This document shows, piece by piece, positions 6,993 to 16,571 of a DNA stretch of 45,265 bases. The first letter of the stretch is position 1. Every line of letters starts with the position of its first letter. The translations under genes were made by a program, and so were the position numbers. The DNA lies in NCBI GenBank assembly GCA_945860285.1, contig CAMAQB010000016.1, forward strand, positions 1 through 45,265, read 5' to 3'. This DNA is from Akkermansia muciniphila. GTDB taxonomy: Bacteria; Verrucomicrobiota; Verrucomicrobiia; Verrucomicrobiales; Akkermansiaceae. The notes under the pieces were generated by a model. It saw only the letters and a program-made list of their open reading frames with translations, had not been told where the DNA came from and made no database searches.

Positions 6993-8822
6993 ATGAGCAG
7001 CGAACACCAGTCATTTCAGGCCGAAGTCAGGCAACTATTGGACATTGTAATCCACTCGCTCTACACGGATCGGGAGATTTTCATCAGGGAGTTGGTTTCC
7101 AACGCCTCTGATGCCCTTGAGAAGTTGAAAGTGATCCAGCTAACGGAGAACAGTCTGTTCCAGGGTGAACGTGAATTGCAGATAGAGATCGCGACCGATG
7201 AGCAGGCGCGGACACTGACGATCACCGATGCGGGCATCGGCATGAATCGCGAGGAACTGGTGCGGAATCTCGGCACCATCGCCCATTCCGGAACCAAGGC
7301 GTTCTTTCAGAATCTGAAAGAGAAAGGCACGCAGGGCAACGGAATGATCGGACAGTTCGGGGTGGGGTTCTACAGTGTCTTCATGGTGGCCGACCGCGTG
7401 GACTGCTTCACCCGCTCCTGGCGTGACGATGAATCATCGTGGAAATGGAGCAGCGACGGGCGCGAGGGATATGAAATCGAGGAAGTGTCCGGCCTGGACA
7501 GAGGGGCGCGCCTCGTCATCCATCTCAAGGAAGAGTATGCCGAATATGCCAAGGAGAGCCGGATTCGGGAGTTGTTGGCCAAGTATTCAAATTTTGTCGC
7601 GTTTCCCATTTTGCTCAACGGTGAGCGCGTGAACAAGGTCGATGCCCTCTGGTTGAAGCCGAAGAACGAGGTCAGCGAAGCGGAGTATGAGGATTTTTAC
7701 CGCTTCACGGCCAAGGCGTGGGACAAACCGCGCTTCACCATGCATTTCACCGCCGACGTTCCCCTCGACATTCATGCCCTGCTGTTTCTTCCGGAGGAGA
7801 ATCAGGAACGCTTTGGCTTTGGGGCAATCCAGCCCGGAGTGGCGTTGTATTGCAAACGTGTGCTGATCGATCCCCATCCCGAGGGATTGCTGCCCGAGTG
7901 GTTGCGCTTCGTGCGCGGGGTGATCGACTCGGCCGACCTGCCCTTGAACATTTCCCGGGAATCGATGCAGGACAGTGCGCTCGTGAAGAAACTCGGGCAG
8001 GTGGTGACAAACCGGCTGCTGAAATTTCTTGAGAAAAAGGCGGTGGATGACGAAACGAGCTATCGTGATTTTTACAAGGGATTTTCGCGTTTTGTCAAAG
8101 AAGGCCTTGTCAGTTCCCATGAGCACAGGAACGCGCTCGTCGGCCTTCTCCGTTTTGAAAGCTCGTTGACCGATGCAGGGGAGCTCACCTCCTTCGACAA
8201 TTATCTCGCGCGAATGAAAGAGGGGCAAAAGGAAATCTATTATCTGGCCGGTAGCAGTCGGAGCGTGATGGAAGGCGGACCGTATGTGGAGGCCTTCAAG
8301 GCGAGAGGGTTGGAGGTCGCCTACTTCACTGAGTCAGTGGATGAGTTTGTTTTCGATAGCATCAGCGAATTCAAAGACAGAAAATTCCTGCGAGCCGATC
8401 AGGCGGACATTGAATTGGAAGATGCCGTCATGGAAGGTGAAGCACTGGGCGACGAGGAGATTGGTGCATTGCAAACTTGGTGGCGTGAGACCATGGGGGA
8501 TGTCGTCACGGATGTGAAAACAGGTCGACGGCTGGTCGGCAGTCCCCTCGTGGCCCTGGTGCCCGAAGACTCGCCGAACACCCAGATGAGAGCCATGATG
8601 AAGGCGATGGGGCAGGAAGTGCCCGGAGTCAAACCGGTGCTCGAAATCAATCCTCGCCATGCGCTGGTGAAAAAATTGTCGCACCTGCGTGAAAGCAATC
8701 CCGAAGTCGCCGACCTCGTTGCCCGGCAGTTGGTTGACCAGGCAATGCTGGCTGCGGGACTTGTCGAACATCCCCAGCAACTTGCGGCGGGGATGAACGA
8801 GTTATTGGAAAAGTTGCTGTGA
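6993..8822 (+). CDS. htpG: HtpG, bacterial Hsp90 chaperone
   Basis: An ATP-dependent cytosolic chaperone, 609 residues, near the normal family length. The N-terminal GHKL ATPase motifs are present: LVSNASDALEKL, DAGIGMNREEL, and the glycine-rich lid IGQFGVGFYSVFM. The middle domain contains FLPEENQERFGFG and the catalytic-arginine region DSADLPLNISRESMQ. The C-terminal dimerisation domain ends MNELLEKLL. Start ATG 6993 gives MSSEHQSFQAEVRQLLDIVI, which matches homologues. The 278-bp leader carries the promoter and hairpins listed separately. I saw no clear sigma-32 or CIRCE element. Confidence 0.97.
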   Translation: MSSEHQSFQAEVRQLLDIVIHSLYTDREIFIRELVSNASDALEKLKVIQLTENSLFQGERELQIEIATDEQARTLTITDAGIGMNREELVRNLGTIAHSGTKAFFQNLKEKGTQGNGMIGQFGVGFYSVFMVADRVDCFTRSWRDDESSWKWSSDGREGYEIEEVSGLDRGARLVIHLKEEYAEYAKESRIRELLAKYSNFVAFPILLNGERVNKVDALWLKPKNEVSEAEYEDFYRFTAKAWDKPRFTMHFTADVPLDIHALLFLPEENQERFGFGAIQPGVALYCKRVLIDPHPEGLLPEWLRFVRGVIDSADLPLNISRESMQDSALVKKLGQVVTNRLLKFLEKKAVDDETSYRDFYKGFSRFVKEGLVSSHEHRNALVGLLRFESSLTDAGELTSFDNYLARMKEGQKEIYYLAGSSRSVMEGGPYVEAFKARGLEVAYFTESVDEFVFDSISEFKDRKFLRADQADIELEDAVMEGEALGDEEIGALQTWWRETMGDVVTDVKTGRRLVGSPLVALVPEDSPNTQMRAMMKAMGQEVPGVKPVLEINPRHALVKKLSHLRESNPEVADLVARQLVDQAMLAAGLVEHPQQLAAGMNELLEKLL

Positions 8823-8944
8823 AGCGCGCTTGGGGAATTGCCTGCTGGACAAAAAGGGATATGGGGCGATATTGACACCAGAGTTCGAACAACCATGAAG
8901 ATGCAACAAGTTCCGGCGACGTGTCGATCCATCGCGTGTAAGGT

Positions 8945-9763
8945 ATGAGATCCGCATGCATTGTGATTGGATTGCTGTTGATGGCGCTTGCCCTGCGCTC
9001 GTCGCGCTCCGCATGGATCAGGAAACTTGGAGCGCTTGTGTTTCTCGCTGCCAGTTTCGCCCTGCTGTTCTTTGCGACCGGCTGTTGGTATGGCGGTGTG
9101 GCGGGCGTGATGATGTGGTTTTTTCTTCCCTGGGTGGAACTGCTCACCCGGGTCAGGAGAATGAAACTGCCGATGGACAATCGGCTCCAGCACCGTCCAT
9201 CGCCGAATCCGGCGTTTTTTCCCAATGCCCGGGAAACAGTGATGAGGATGGAAACAGAGGGTTACCGGCACGTTTCCGATTGCTGCTGGGAGTGGGTGGG
9301 CATGAAGCAGCACTACCGGCTTTTCTATCACAACGACTCAAAAACCGTTGCCACGCTTTGCTTGTGCGAGCAGGCGGATGTGGTCTTCTCGTTTGTTTCG
9401 ATTTCCTCCATGGGAAGGGATGGCGAGGTTTGGAAAACCACCAATTATCCATTCGCTCCCACGCTTATGTATCCAGAGAAATTCCACTGGAACCACGTGC
9501 CGTGCTCGCGCAACTGTTTCCTGCAAATCCTGGCCAACCATCGTGAACATTTGGCAAGATACGGGATCGAAAACGCATCCCTCATCGCCGGCGACCCCGA
9601 GCATTTGGAGGAGATCATCGAGGAGGAGATGCAGGAAATGATCGAACACAATCTCGACCGCGGAATCATCGAGTTTTCCGGCGAAGGATATTTTTGCTAC
9701 AGCACCAAGGGTTTGTTTTATCTCTGGGGGCAGTTCGTCAAGGACATGGTGCGACTTTGTTAG
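8945..9763 (+). CDS. Hypothetical protein with N-terminal membrane segments
   Basis: 272 residues from ATG 8945. Two or three hydrophobic stretches occupy about residues 1-65 (ACIVIGLLLMALAL, LGALVFLAASFALLFFATG, GVAGVMMWFFLPWVELL). A cytosolic domain of about 200 residues follows, with several Cys and Trp (SDCCWEWVGMKQHYRLF, CLCEQADVVFSFVSISS) and an acidic segment EHLEEIIEEEMQEMIEHN. I do not recognise the family and see no catalytic motif. It lies between htpG and the convergent AsmA-like gene, apparently as a single gene. Confidence 0.7.
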   Translation: MRSACIVIGLLLMALALRSSRSAWIRKLGALVFLAASFALLFFATGCWYGGVAGVMMWFFLPWVELLTRVRRMKLPMDNRLQHRPSPNPAFFPNARETVMRMETEGYRHVSDCCWEWVGMKQHYRLFYHNDSKTVATLCLCEQADVVFSFVSISSMGRDGEVWKTTNYPFAPTLMYPEKFHWNHVPCSRNCFLQILANHREHLARYGIENASLIAGDPEHLEEIIEEEMQEMIEHNLDRGIIEFSGEGYFCYSTKGLFYLWGQFVKDMVRLC

Positions 9764-9778
9764 GCACGCTTCCCCCCT

Positions 9779-12553
9779 TCATTCCTCGATCACGGATGCT
9801 CGCAGCGGCACGTTGCGAAGCAATGCGGCTTTCTCCTCCTCGGGAGGCGACGTGAAGATCACGTGTTCCCAATTGGGTTTGTTCATCGGCCCCTGGCCCT
9901 GGAACTGGAACAGACCCTTGATGATCGGTTGCAGTGGCAGGGTGATGATCCCGAGCAGACCGCGTGCGTTCATTCGGATCGTCATGTCGATCGTCTTGTT
10001 GTTTAGGTCGAACTCACCGTTGCCGGTGAATTGCGTGTTGCTGGTTTTGGTTTCAAAATCATTGGTGCGGATCACCCCCTTTTCGACGGAGAAATTGCAA
10101 AACGCGTCCTTCGCGCGCTCGAAGCCGGCGCGCTTGTCTCCCAGCAAACCGGAAATGATGGGCGACAAAGGACCAAAGATCGGAACGGCGAAAAGTTCTC
10201 CTTTTTCGAAGGAACAAAGGCCGTTTCCGGTCAGCGTGGTGGTGTCATTGGTCGCTCCTTTCAGTTCAATGCGTCCGGTCAATCGGCCGTAGCCTTTGTC
10301 CTTGAATTGATAGGTGCTGGCGATCGCAGGTAGATCGAGCTTGCTCCAATGCAGGTCGGTGTTGAATTCCTTGGTGCCGGAGAAGTTGAATGCGACCTTG
10401 CCTCCGCATCTTCCCTCGAAGGCCTGAAAGCTCAGGTTGTCGAGTGTGGCATCCTCGGAGCGGATCATGATTTCTGAGGAGAGGTCGGACAAGGTCACCA
10501 TTTTCCCGAGGAACTTCCAGTCCATGGCATCGGAATTGATCAGGGAAATGTGCAGGCGAGTGGCACCCTGGTTTTTCAGGTCGATGACTCCGCCGGCAAG
10601 GAGTTTTGGTGGCGAATGAAAGCGATAATCCTTGATGTTGTCAGCCGTCCGCGGAGCGAACATCTGCAGCAACGGCACGGGGTAGGCGCTGCCTTGGATC
10701 GAATCGAGCGTGACCGAGCCGGTCTGTTCGTTGTAGCTGATCATTTTCGCCTGCAGCATGCCGTGGTTGTCGCCATTGAATGTGTTGCGCAGCTCGTAGT
10801 TGCTGTAGTCGAAGTCGGCGATGTTGTTGGCGAAATTAAGCACGCCGTGGCGGAGGTCGATGGTGCTTGATGCAAGCAGCATGGGCACGCCGCGGTAGCT
10901 GATGTTTCTGGTGTCAACCTGTCCTGTGCAAGCCCAATTGTAAATGTCTTTCAGATCAAAGGACCCCGTGAGTTTTGCCCGGCAGTCGCTGTTTTTCTGG
11001 GTGGAAAAATCGGCCAGAATTTTCTCCAACGGCTCACCCTTGAAAAATGGTTCCCAGATCACCGGTGGCAATGTGCTTTCCATTTGATAAGCAACAAGGC
11101 TTTCAACGAGCGTCATTTCCCCATTCAATTTGCCCAGTTTGTGTTTGAGGTCGATGTTGCGGATCATGATCGAATCCAGCTTGTAGGATTCGTCCTTTGT
11201 CAGGCTGATTTCCGCGGTGGCGGTCAATGAATCGATTCCTTTTTCCTGCAGTCGATCAATTGCCGCGGCGAGTTTGTGTTCACGGTAAAAGGGGCGGGCG
11301 ATCGCCAGAGGAATGTCGCCACCGACGAGGATCCGCAGGTTTCCCTCTTTTTCAAGTGCTTTGCCTGTCAGCAGGCCGCTGCCATGCCTGACGCGGATAT
11401 TTCTCAGGAAATAGTCGCCGTTGTCGTAGGAAAACTCGGTTTCGATGGAGTCAACCGGGCTGCCCCGGAACATGACATTCCGGCATGAGACATTGCCCTG
11501 GCAGGTAAGCAAGGCGGGTGCGTCTTGGGGAAGTTGGAAACGCCCGCTCGTATCCAAGCGGGGAACCTCGGCCAGCGAAAAATCGGCGAGGATTTTTTTT
11601 CCGGTGAAGGCATGGCAGAGGGTAATGACATCGGCTGACGAATGGGCATCGTATTGTCCCGAGCGTGCATTCAGGTCGTAGTCGACGCTGGCGGAAATTT
11701 TCCCGCGCAGGTCATTTGCCACCAACTGGTTGACCGAGATCAGCGAGTTTACGACGTTGCCTTCGGCGTGTATCATCGACAATGTCGCATCATTGCGGCT
11801 TATCGTCGGACAGTCGAAAACAAACCGGGCCTTCAATGCCGACAACTTCATGGCATCGGCATCCACATTGATGACAAGTTCCGGTGGACGAAGCGGATCA
11901 AGTTGCCAATGATCGATTTCCTGAAGAAATTCTTTGATAAAGCGACGGTAGATGCTGTTGCTGTCGTCCTCTTCTTGCCCTGCCGGTGCGGAACGGTAAC
12001 CCAGGATGACACCGTCGATTTGCAGTCGGATGCCGCCGATCAATCCCCGGGCCCGGGTAATTTCAAATTTGCGCCCGCCGGACATGAGGATTTTCCCCTC
12101 GAGCCCGGAAACATAGAGTGTGCCCGCTGCGGCATTATCGGGATCTACCGGGATGGATAGGTCGGCATCGAGCAGTTCGATGTGGGTCAGGCTGATTTTC
12201 CCTCTCAGGGCTTTGGATTTTTCCAAGTCAAACACCAGGCACCCGAAATGGGCCAGTTTTTTGCTACGGGATGGATCCGTGAAAATGTCCACCGAAGTGG
12301 CCTCGATGCCGCGCAGCGGAACGTAGCGCAGTTTGCCGATCGATGCTTCAATACCCTTTTTGGATAGCTCGGCCTCCATCGCGAGTCGCCACGATTGCGG
12401 CAGACCGGTGTAGTTCAGCCACAACAGCGTGGCGGCGGCGGCAAGGCAGAGCAATGGAGCCGCCACAAAAAACGAGGTGCGCAGGTTGTGGGAAAATTTG
12501 AGATGCCAGAGGTTCACGGTGCTGTGGGCATTGTAGCGCATCCGGCGGTGCAT
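9779..12553 (-). CDS. AsmA-like (YhdP/TamB-related) envelope protein
   Basis: A 924-residue protein with one N-terminal membrane anchor (about residues 30-50, FVAAPLLCLAAAATLLWL) followed by a long beta-rich periplasmic region. This is the architecture of AsmA-like proteins that bridge inner and outer membranes and are linked to phospholipid transport. The N-terminal block ASIGKLRYVPLRGIEATSVD is typical. The C-terminal block contains LTGNGLCSFEKGELFAVPIF and a segment like those of AsmA C-terminal domains (GNGEFDLNNKTIDMTIRMN, LPLQPIIKGLFQFQGQGP). It lies 42 bp downstream of the amidase gene on the same strand, so the two may be co-transcribed. The exact subfamily is uncertain. Confidence 0.75.
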   Translation of the reverse strand: MHRRMRYNAHSTVNLWHLKFSHNLRTSFFVAAPLLCLAAAATLLWLNYTGLPQSWRLAMEAELSKKGIEASIGKLRYVPLRGIEATSVDIFTDPSRSKKLAHFGCLVFDLEKSKALRGKISLTHIELLDADLSIPVDPDNAAAGTLYVSGLEGKILMSGGRKFEITRARGLIGGIRLQIDGVILGYRSAPAGQEEDDSNSIYRRFIKEFLQEIDHWQLDPLRPPELVINVDADAMKLSALKARFVFDCPTISRNDATLSMIHAEGNVVNSLISVNQLVANDLRGKISASVDYDLNARSGQYDAHSSADVITLCHAFTGKKILADFSLAEVPRLDTSGRFQLPQDAPALLTCQGNVSCRNVMFRGSPVDSIETEFSYDNGDYFLRNIRVRHGSGLLTGKALEKEGNLRILVGGDIPLAIARPFYREHKLAAAIDRLQEKGIDSLTATAEISLTKDESYKLDSIMIRNIDLKHKLGKLNGEMTLVESLVAYQMESTLPPVIWEPFFKGEPLEKILADFSTQKNSDCRAKLTGSFDLKDIYNWACTGQVDTRNISYRGVPMLLASSTIDLRHGVLNFANNIADFDYSNYELRNTFNGDNHGMLQAKMISYNEQTGSVTLDSIQGSAYPVPLLQMFAPRTADNIKDYRFHSPPKLLAGGVIDLKNQGATRLHISLINSDAMDWKFLGKMVTLSDLSSEIMIRSEDATLDNLSFQAFEGRCGGKVAFNFSGTKEFNTDLHWSKLDLPAIASTYQFKDKGYGRLTGRIELKGATNDTTTLTGNGLCSFEKGELFAVPIFGPLSPIISGLLGDKRAGFERAKDAFCNFSVEKGVIRTNDFETKTSNTQFTGNGEFDLNNKTIDMTIRMNARGLLGIITLPLQPIIKGLFQFQGQGPMNKPNWEHVIFTSPPEEEKAALLRNVPLRASVIEE

Positions 12554-12595
12554 TCAAAGCGGCGAATTGATCCAGACCATGCCGCTCCGGAAGTG

Positions 12596-13657
12596 TCACG
12601 GCGCGGGAGTCGGCGCGGGCTTGCGATAGCTGACAGCTTTTTGATAGAGAGTCACCGCATCACTGATGCCGCTGGCCACGGCGCTGAGGTACTTCGGGTT
12701 CTCAATCAGACGCGCCTCGTAAGGATGACTCATGAATCCACCCTCGACCAGGATGGCCGGATGTTTGACGCCCGTGAGAACGCTGTAGCGGGCGCGTTTG
12801 ATGCCGCGGTCAAGGGTGTTGTTGCGTCCGATTTTTGCCATGACCTGACCATGCACCGCTGTGGCCAGTGCCACGTTGGCGGAGTCGTTCAGGTTGCCGT
12901 TGCGCAGTTGGAAGTCGCTTGATTTCACATCCGATCCGTAGTGAGCCACACCCTGCGGCGACAGGGTGAAGGTTTCAATCCCTTTTGCGGACCGTCCGCC
13001 GGAGTTGAAATGGATGCTGACGAAGATCGCGGGCTCGGTTAGTGCGTTCGCAATCTGCACCCGCTCCTCCAGAGTGAGATAGTTGTCATCCGAGCGGGTG
13101 AGTATGACTTTGAAACCTTTCGCTTGCAGCAGACCTTTCAATTCCTTTGCGACCTTCAAATTGTATGCTTTTTCGGTGTTGTAGGCGTTTACCGCTCCGG
13201 AGTCCTTGCCGCCGTGCCCGGCATCGATCACCACCGTGCGGAAATTCCCTGCGTTGGCGATATAACTGGGCCGCAGAACAGGATCGATGAGTTTTGTTAG
13301 ATCGATACGGGAAATTCCAACTTTTGAACCCGACTCGATCACCGGATAGGTGCAGACGAATTTCACTCCGTTCAAGAAGACCTCCTGGTCGCCGACGCGT
13401 AGTTTGAAAATCAGGTTCTTTCCTTCCAATACGATGTCGTTACCTGTCCTCCGCAGCGTCGGGAAATTATAGAACTTCTTCAGGCTGTCAAGCGAGACAT
13501 ACTCCCGACCACCGAATTGAATGATGTCCCAAGGGACCTTGGTCTGCGCTGGCGTCGGGGTCTGCGCATGCGTCGAGTCCAGCAACTCTGACGAAAGCAG
13601 CACACCAAGCAGGCAGAGAGTCGGTGACTTTTTCAGAAGGACGAGGACACGATTCAT
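12596..13657 (-). CDS. N-acetylmuramoyl-L-alanine amidase (Amidase_3)
   Basis: A zinc hydrolase cleaving the amide bond between MurNAc and L-Ala in peptidoglycan. 353 residues with an N-terminal signal-like segment (about 1-31, KSPTLCLLGVLLSSELL) and a beta-rich region at about 45-125 resembling a copper-amine-oxidase-type N-terminal domain. The catalytic domain runs from 140 to the end. Zinc ligands are His148 (IDAGHGG), Glu162 (NTEKAYNL) and His215 (SIHFNS); the catalytic Glu305 is in LVEGGFMSH. All key residues are present, so it should be active in the periplasm. It is divergent from recQ across about 160 bp. Confidence 0.9.
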   Translation of the reverse strand: MNRVLVLLKKSPTLCLLGVLLSSELLDSTHAQTPTPAQTKVPWDIIQFGGREYVSLDSLKKFYNFPTLRRTGNDIVLEGKNLIFKLRVGDQEVFLNGVKFVCTYPVIESGSKVGISRIDLTKLIDPVLRPSYIANAGNFRTVVIDAGHGGKDSGAVNAYNTEKAYNLKVAKELKGLLQAKGFKVILTRSDDNYLTLEERVQIANALTEPAIFVSIHFNSGGRSAKGIETFTLSPQGVAHYGSDVKSSDFQLRNGNLNDSANVALATAVHGQVMAKIGRNNTLDRGIKRARYSVLTGVKHPAILVEGGFMSHPYEARLIENPKYLSAVASGISDAVTLYQKAVSYRKPAPTPAP

Positions 13658-13816
13658 GAGCTGTTGGGGAGGTCACATTAGGAGACCCCTTGCCGGTTGG
13701 CAATGCTAAATTGGCAGTCTTGTGTCTCCTCGAACATGGCAGAAACAAATTTCCCATCTGGTGATTGACACATCCCTGTGATTGTTGTTCATTTGCGCAG
13801 CTTTCATGTCGGAATC

Positions 13817-15928
13817 ATGAGTGTGCAAAATCGGAAAATCATTCAGTCACCCGCGGAAGCCTTGAAGCGCTATTTTGGCTTTGACGATTTTTTGGACGGG
13901 CAGGAAGAGGTTGTCGATCAGATTGTCTCCGGGCGCGATGGTCTGGTGGTGATGCCGACGGGTGGTGGCAAGTCCTTGTGCTATCAACTGCCCGCACTTT
14001 GTTTTGAGGGTGTCAGCCTGGTTGTCAGTCCGTTGATCGCATTGATGAAAGACCAGGTCGATGCCTTGGTTGCCAGGGGGATTGCGGCCACGATGATCAA
14101 TTCCACGCTGAGTTGGGAAGAGCAGAAAGAGCGTCTGCAAGGAATTCGCGAGGGTCGTTGGAAACTGGTCTATGTGGCCCCCGAGCGATTCCGCGCCGAG
14201 AGTTTTTTGAATGCCTTGCAGGGGATCAAGGTCGAGCTATTTGCCGTCGACGAGGCACACTGTCTCAGCCAGTGGGGGCATGACTTCCGACCGGATTATT
14301 TGCGACTCGGCAAGGCATTGGAAAAAATCGGCCGCCCGCAGTGCGTCGCGCTGACCGCCACGGCAACACCGATCGTGCGAGCGGACATCATTCAAGTGCT
14401 GCAGTTGCGCGAAGGTTTTGAACAGGTCAGCGGCTTTGCCCGGCCCAACTTGTCGCTCAACATTTGCACCGTCGACAGCAATCAGCAGAAGGAGGAACGC
14501 CTGAAGTCCGTGCTCGCGGCGCATCGCACCGGCATTGTTTATTGTGCCACCCGCAAAAAGGTCGAGGCGGTGTCCGAAACGATCTCGAGCTGGGGCTTGA
14601 AATGCGTCGCGTATCACGGCGGCATGAGCGACGAGGATCGCGAACGGGCCCAGGATGTTTTCATCAACAAGAAAGCCGATGTCGCCGTGGCGACCAATGC
14701 TTTCGGAATGGGGATCGACCGATCCGATGTCAGGTTTGTCATTCATTACGAAATTCCCGGCAGCGTGGAAGCCTACTACCAGGAAGCCGGACGCGCCGGT
14801 CGCGACGGCGAAAGCGCCTACTGTGAGTTGCTATACAATTACGCCGACACCAAAACGCAGGAGTTTTTCATCGATGGCGCCAATCCCGGTGTTGCGGTCA
14901 TTCGCGATGTCTATCAATTTTTGCTCAGCAGCGCGGATGGCAATCACGAGATCCAGAAGACGCTCGATGAGATCGCCGAGGGAGCTAATGTTAGGAACTC
15001 CATGGCCGTCGGCAGCGCGATGGCCGCACTGGGGCGCTCGGGGTACATCGAGCGGTTCGACCTGCCCGGCCGGCGCATGCGCGGCACCCGTCTGCTGCGA
15101 CCCGATGTTTTTGTCGCAGGATTGCAGCTCGATGAGACTGCGATCGAGGAAAAGGACCGGCGCGACCGCGAAAAATTGCGGGCGATGGTGGAACTCTGTT
15201 ATGCGCGTGTTTGTCGTCAGCAGTGGATTCTGGAATATTTCGGCGAGCAGGATGCGGAAACCTGCGGGAACTGCGATTTTTGCCGAGATTCGTCCAGTGG
15301 CGAGGCGCGCAAGGCGACAGCGGAGGAAGATGTGATCGTGAAAAAAATCCTCAGCGGCGTCGCGCGTATGTCGCGCAGGAACGGAGCGCTTTGGGAGGGA
15401 AAATTCGGCAGGGGGAAAATCGTGCAAATGCTCGTTGGCGGCAAATCGCAGGAAGTCCTCGGTGCCGGCCTCAACAAGCTGTCCACCTACGGTATACTCA
15501 AAGAGCTGGGCAGCGGCCAGGTGAACGGGATGATGCGCTCGCTGGCGGATGCCGGATTGTTGCGCACCGAAGCCGGCGAATTTCCGGTCGTGACCCTCAC
15601 CGACAGAGGCGAAAAAGTCATGCTCGGCAAATCATCCTACAGCCTGATCTGGCCGAAGGAGAAAGCGCCCGAAATCGCGGATCTGAAGGATGCGGGCTTC
15701 GATCCGGTATTGTTCGGGGTTTTGCGTGATCTTCGCGCTCGCTTGGCCAAAGCCGAAAACGTGCCGGCCTATTGCGTATTTGGCAATAAAACCATCGAAG
15801 CCCTGGCTCGCTACCGACCGCGTACGATCGATGAAATGCTGCTAGTTCCCGGCGTCGGCGCCGTCAAGGTCCAGCGCTACGCGCGACCGTTTCTCGATGC
15901 CATCAAGGACTGGCAAGCATCGCGGTAA
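13817..15928 (+). CDS. recQ: ATP-dependent DNA helicase RecQ
   Basis: A 3'-5' superfamily 2 helicase acting in recombination and fork repair. From ATG 13817 (GGAA just upstream) it has 703 residues; an in-frame GTG at 13778 adds 13 residues with no family resemblance. Walker A is MPTGGGKS at about residue 46-53, the DEAH box is in [20 protein letters not shown], and motif VI is in [12 protein letters not shown]. The RecQ zinc cysteines are in [10 protein letters not shown] and CGNCDFC. The winged-helix RQC region follows, and an HRDC domain ends the protein ([20 protein letters not shown]...[13 protein letters not shown]). Full-length and apparently functional. Confidence 0.95.
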   Translation: MSVQNRKIIQSPAEALKRYFGFDDFLDGQEEVVDQIVSGRDGLVVMPTGGGKSLCYQLPALCFEGVSLVVSPLIALMKDQVDALVARGIAATMINSTLSWEEQKERLQGIREGRWKLVYVAPERFRAESFLNALQGIKVELFAVDEAHCLSQWGHDFRPDYLRLGKALEKIGRPQCVALTATATPIVRADIIQVLQLREGFEQVSGFARPNLSLNICTVDSNQQKEERLKSVLAAHRTGIVYCATRKKVEAVSETISSWGLKCVAYHGGMSDEDRERAQDVFINKKADVAVATNAFGMGIDRSDVRFVIHYEIPGSVEAYYQEAGRAGRDGESAYCELLYNYADTKTQEFFIDGANPGVAVIRDVYQFLLSSADGNHEIQKTLDEIAEGANVRNSMAVGSAMAALGRSGYIERFDLPGRRMRGTRLLRPDVFVAGLQLDETAIEEKDRRDREKLRAMVELCYARVCRQQWILEYFGEQDAETCGNCDFCRDSSSGEARKATAEEDVIVKKILSGVARMSRRNGALWEGKFGRGKIVQMLVGGKSQEVLGAGLNKLSTYGILKELGSGQVNGMMRSLADAGLLRTEAGEFPVVTLTDRGEKVMLGKSSYSLIWPKEKAPEIADLKDAGFDPVLFGVLRDLRARLAKAENVPAYCVFGNKTIEALARYRPRTIDEMLLVPGVGAVKVQRYARPFLDAIKDWQASR

Positions 15929-15986
15929 CAAGAAAAAGCAAATCAGCCATTTACCGACAGGCGATTCCGCGTTATGGATGCCTGCC

Positions 15987-16529
15987 ATGTCCGACATCAA
16001 CATCACCATTCACACTACGGCCGGAGACATCCGCGCGACTTTATTTGCCTCGAAAGTCCCCCTGACCGCAGCCAATTTCCTCAACCTCGCCCGTCGGGGC
16101 TATTACAACAATGTTGCTTTCCACCGCGTCATCGACCGCTTCATGCTTCAAGGCGGCGATCCCACCGAAACCGGTCGCGGTGGCCCCGGCTACAAATTCG
16201 CCGATGAATTTCATCCGGAACTCCGCCACAACAAAGCGGGAATTTTTTCCATGGCCAACGCCGGACCTGGCACCAACGGCTCGCAGTTTTTCATCACCAC
16301 GGTGCCGACCCCCTTCCTTGACAAACGCCACTCAGTATTTGGTGAAGTGACATCGCCGCTCGATGTGCTGAACAACGTCTTCGGCAAGACCAACACCGGC
16401 GAACCCGGTTGCAAGTTCAACGGCGTGGGCGACAAGATCGTATCGATCACGATTCACGATGACACCACGGCCTTGTTTGAACAACAAAAGGACAACATCG
16501 CTCACTGGAATTCGATACTCGACAAATGA
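15987..16529 (+). CDS. Cyclophilin-type peptidyl-prolyl cis-trans isomerase
   Basis: Catalyses proline isomerisation in protein folding. 180 residues from ATG 15987, beginning [19 protein letters not shown] as in compact cytosolic cyclophilins. An in-frame ATG at 15978 adds three residues. Active-site blocks are [15 protein letters not shown] (catalytic Arg), [11 protein letters not shown], and [16 protein letters not shown]. No signal peptide is evident, so it is probably cytoplasmic. It lies 58 bp after recQ and 42 bp before metG on the same strand. Confidence 0.92.
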   Translation: MSDINITIHTTAGDIRATLFASKVPLTAANFLNLARRGYYNNVAFHRVIDRFMLQGGDPTETGRGGPGYKFADEFHPELRHNKAGIFSMANAGPGTNGSQFFITTVPTPFLDKRHSVFGEVTSPLDVLNNVFGKTNTGEPGCKFNGVGDKIVSITIHDDTTALFEQQKDNIAHWNSILDK

Positions 16530-16571
16530 TTCGCGGCTGTCGCACCGCAGCATCCAAGAATATTCCCGCGC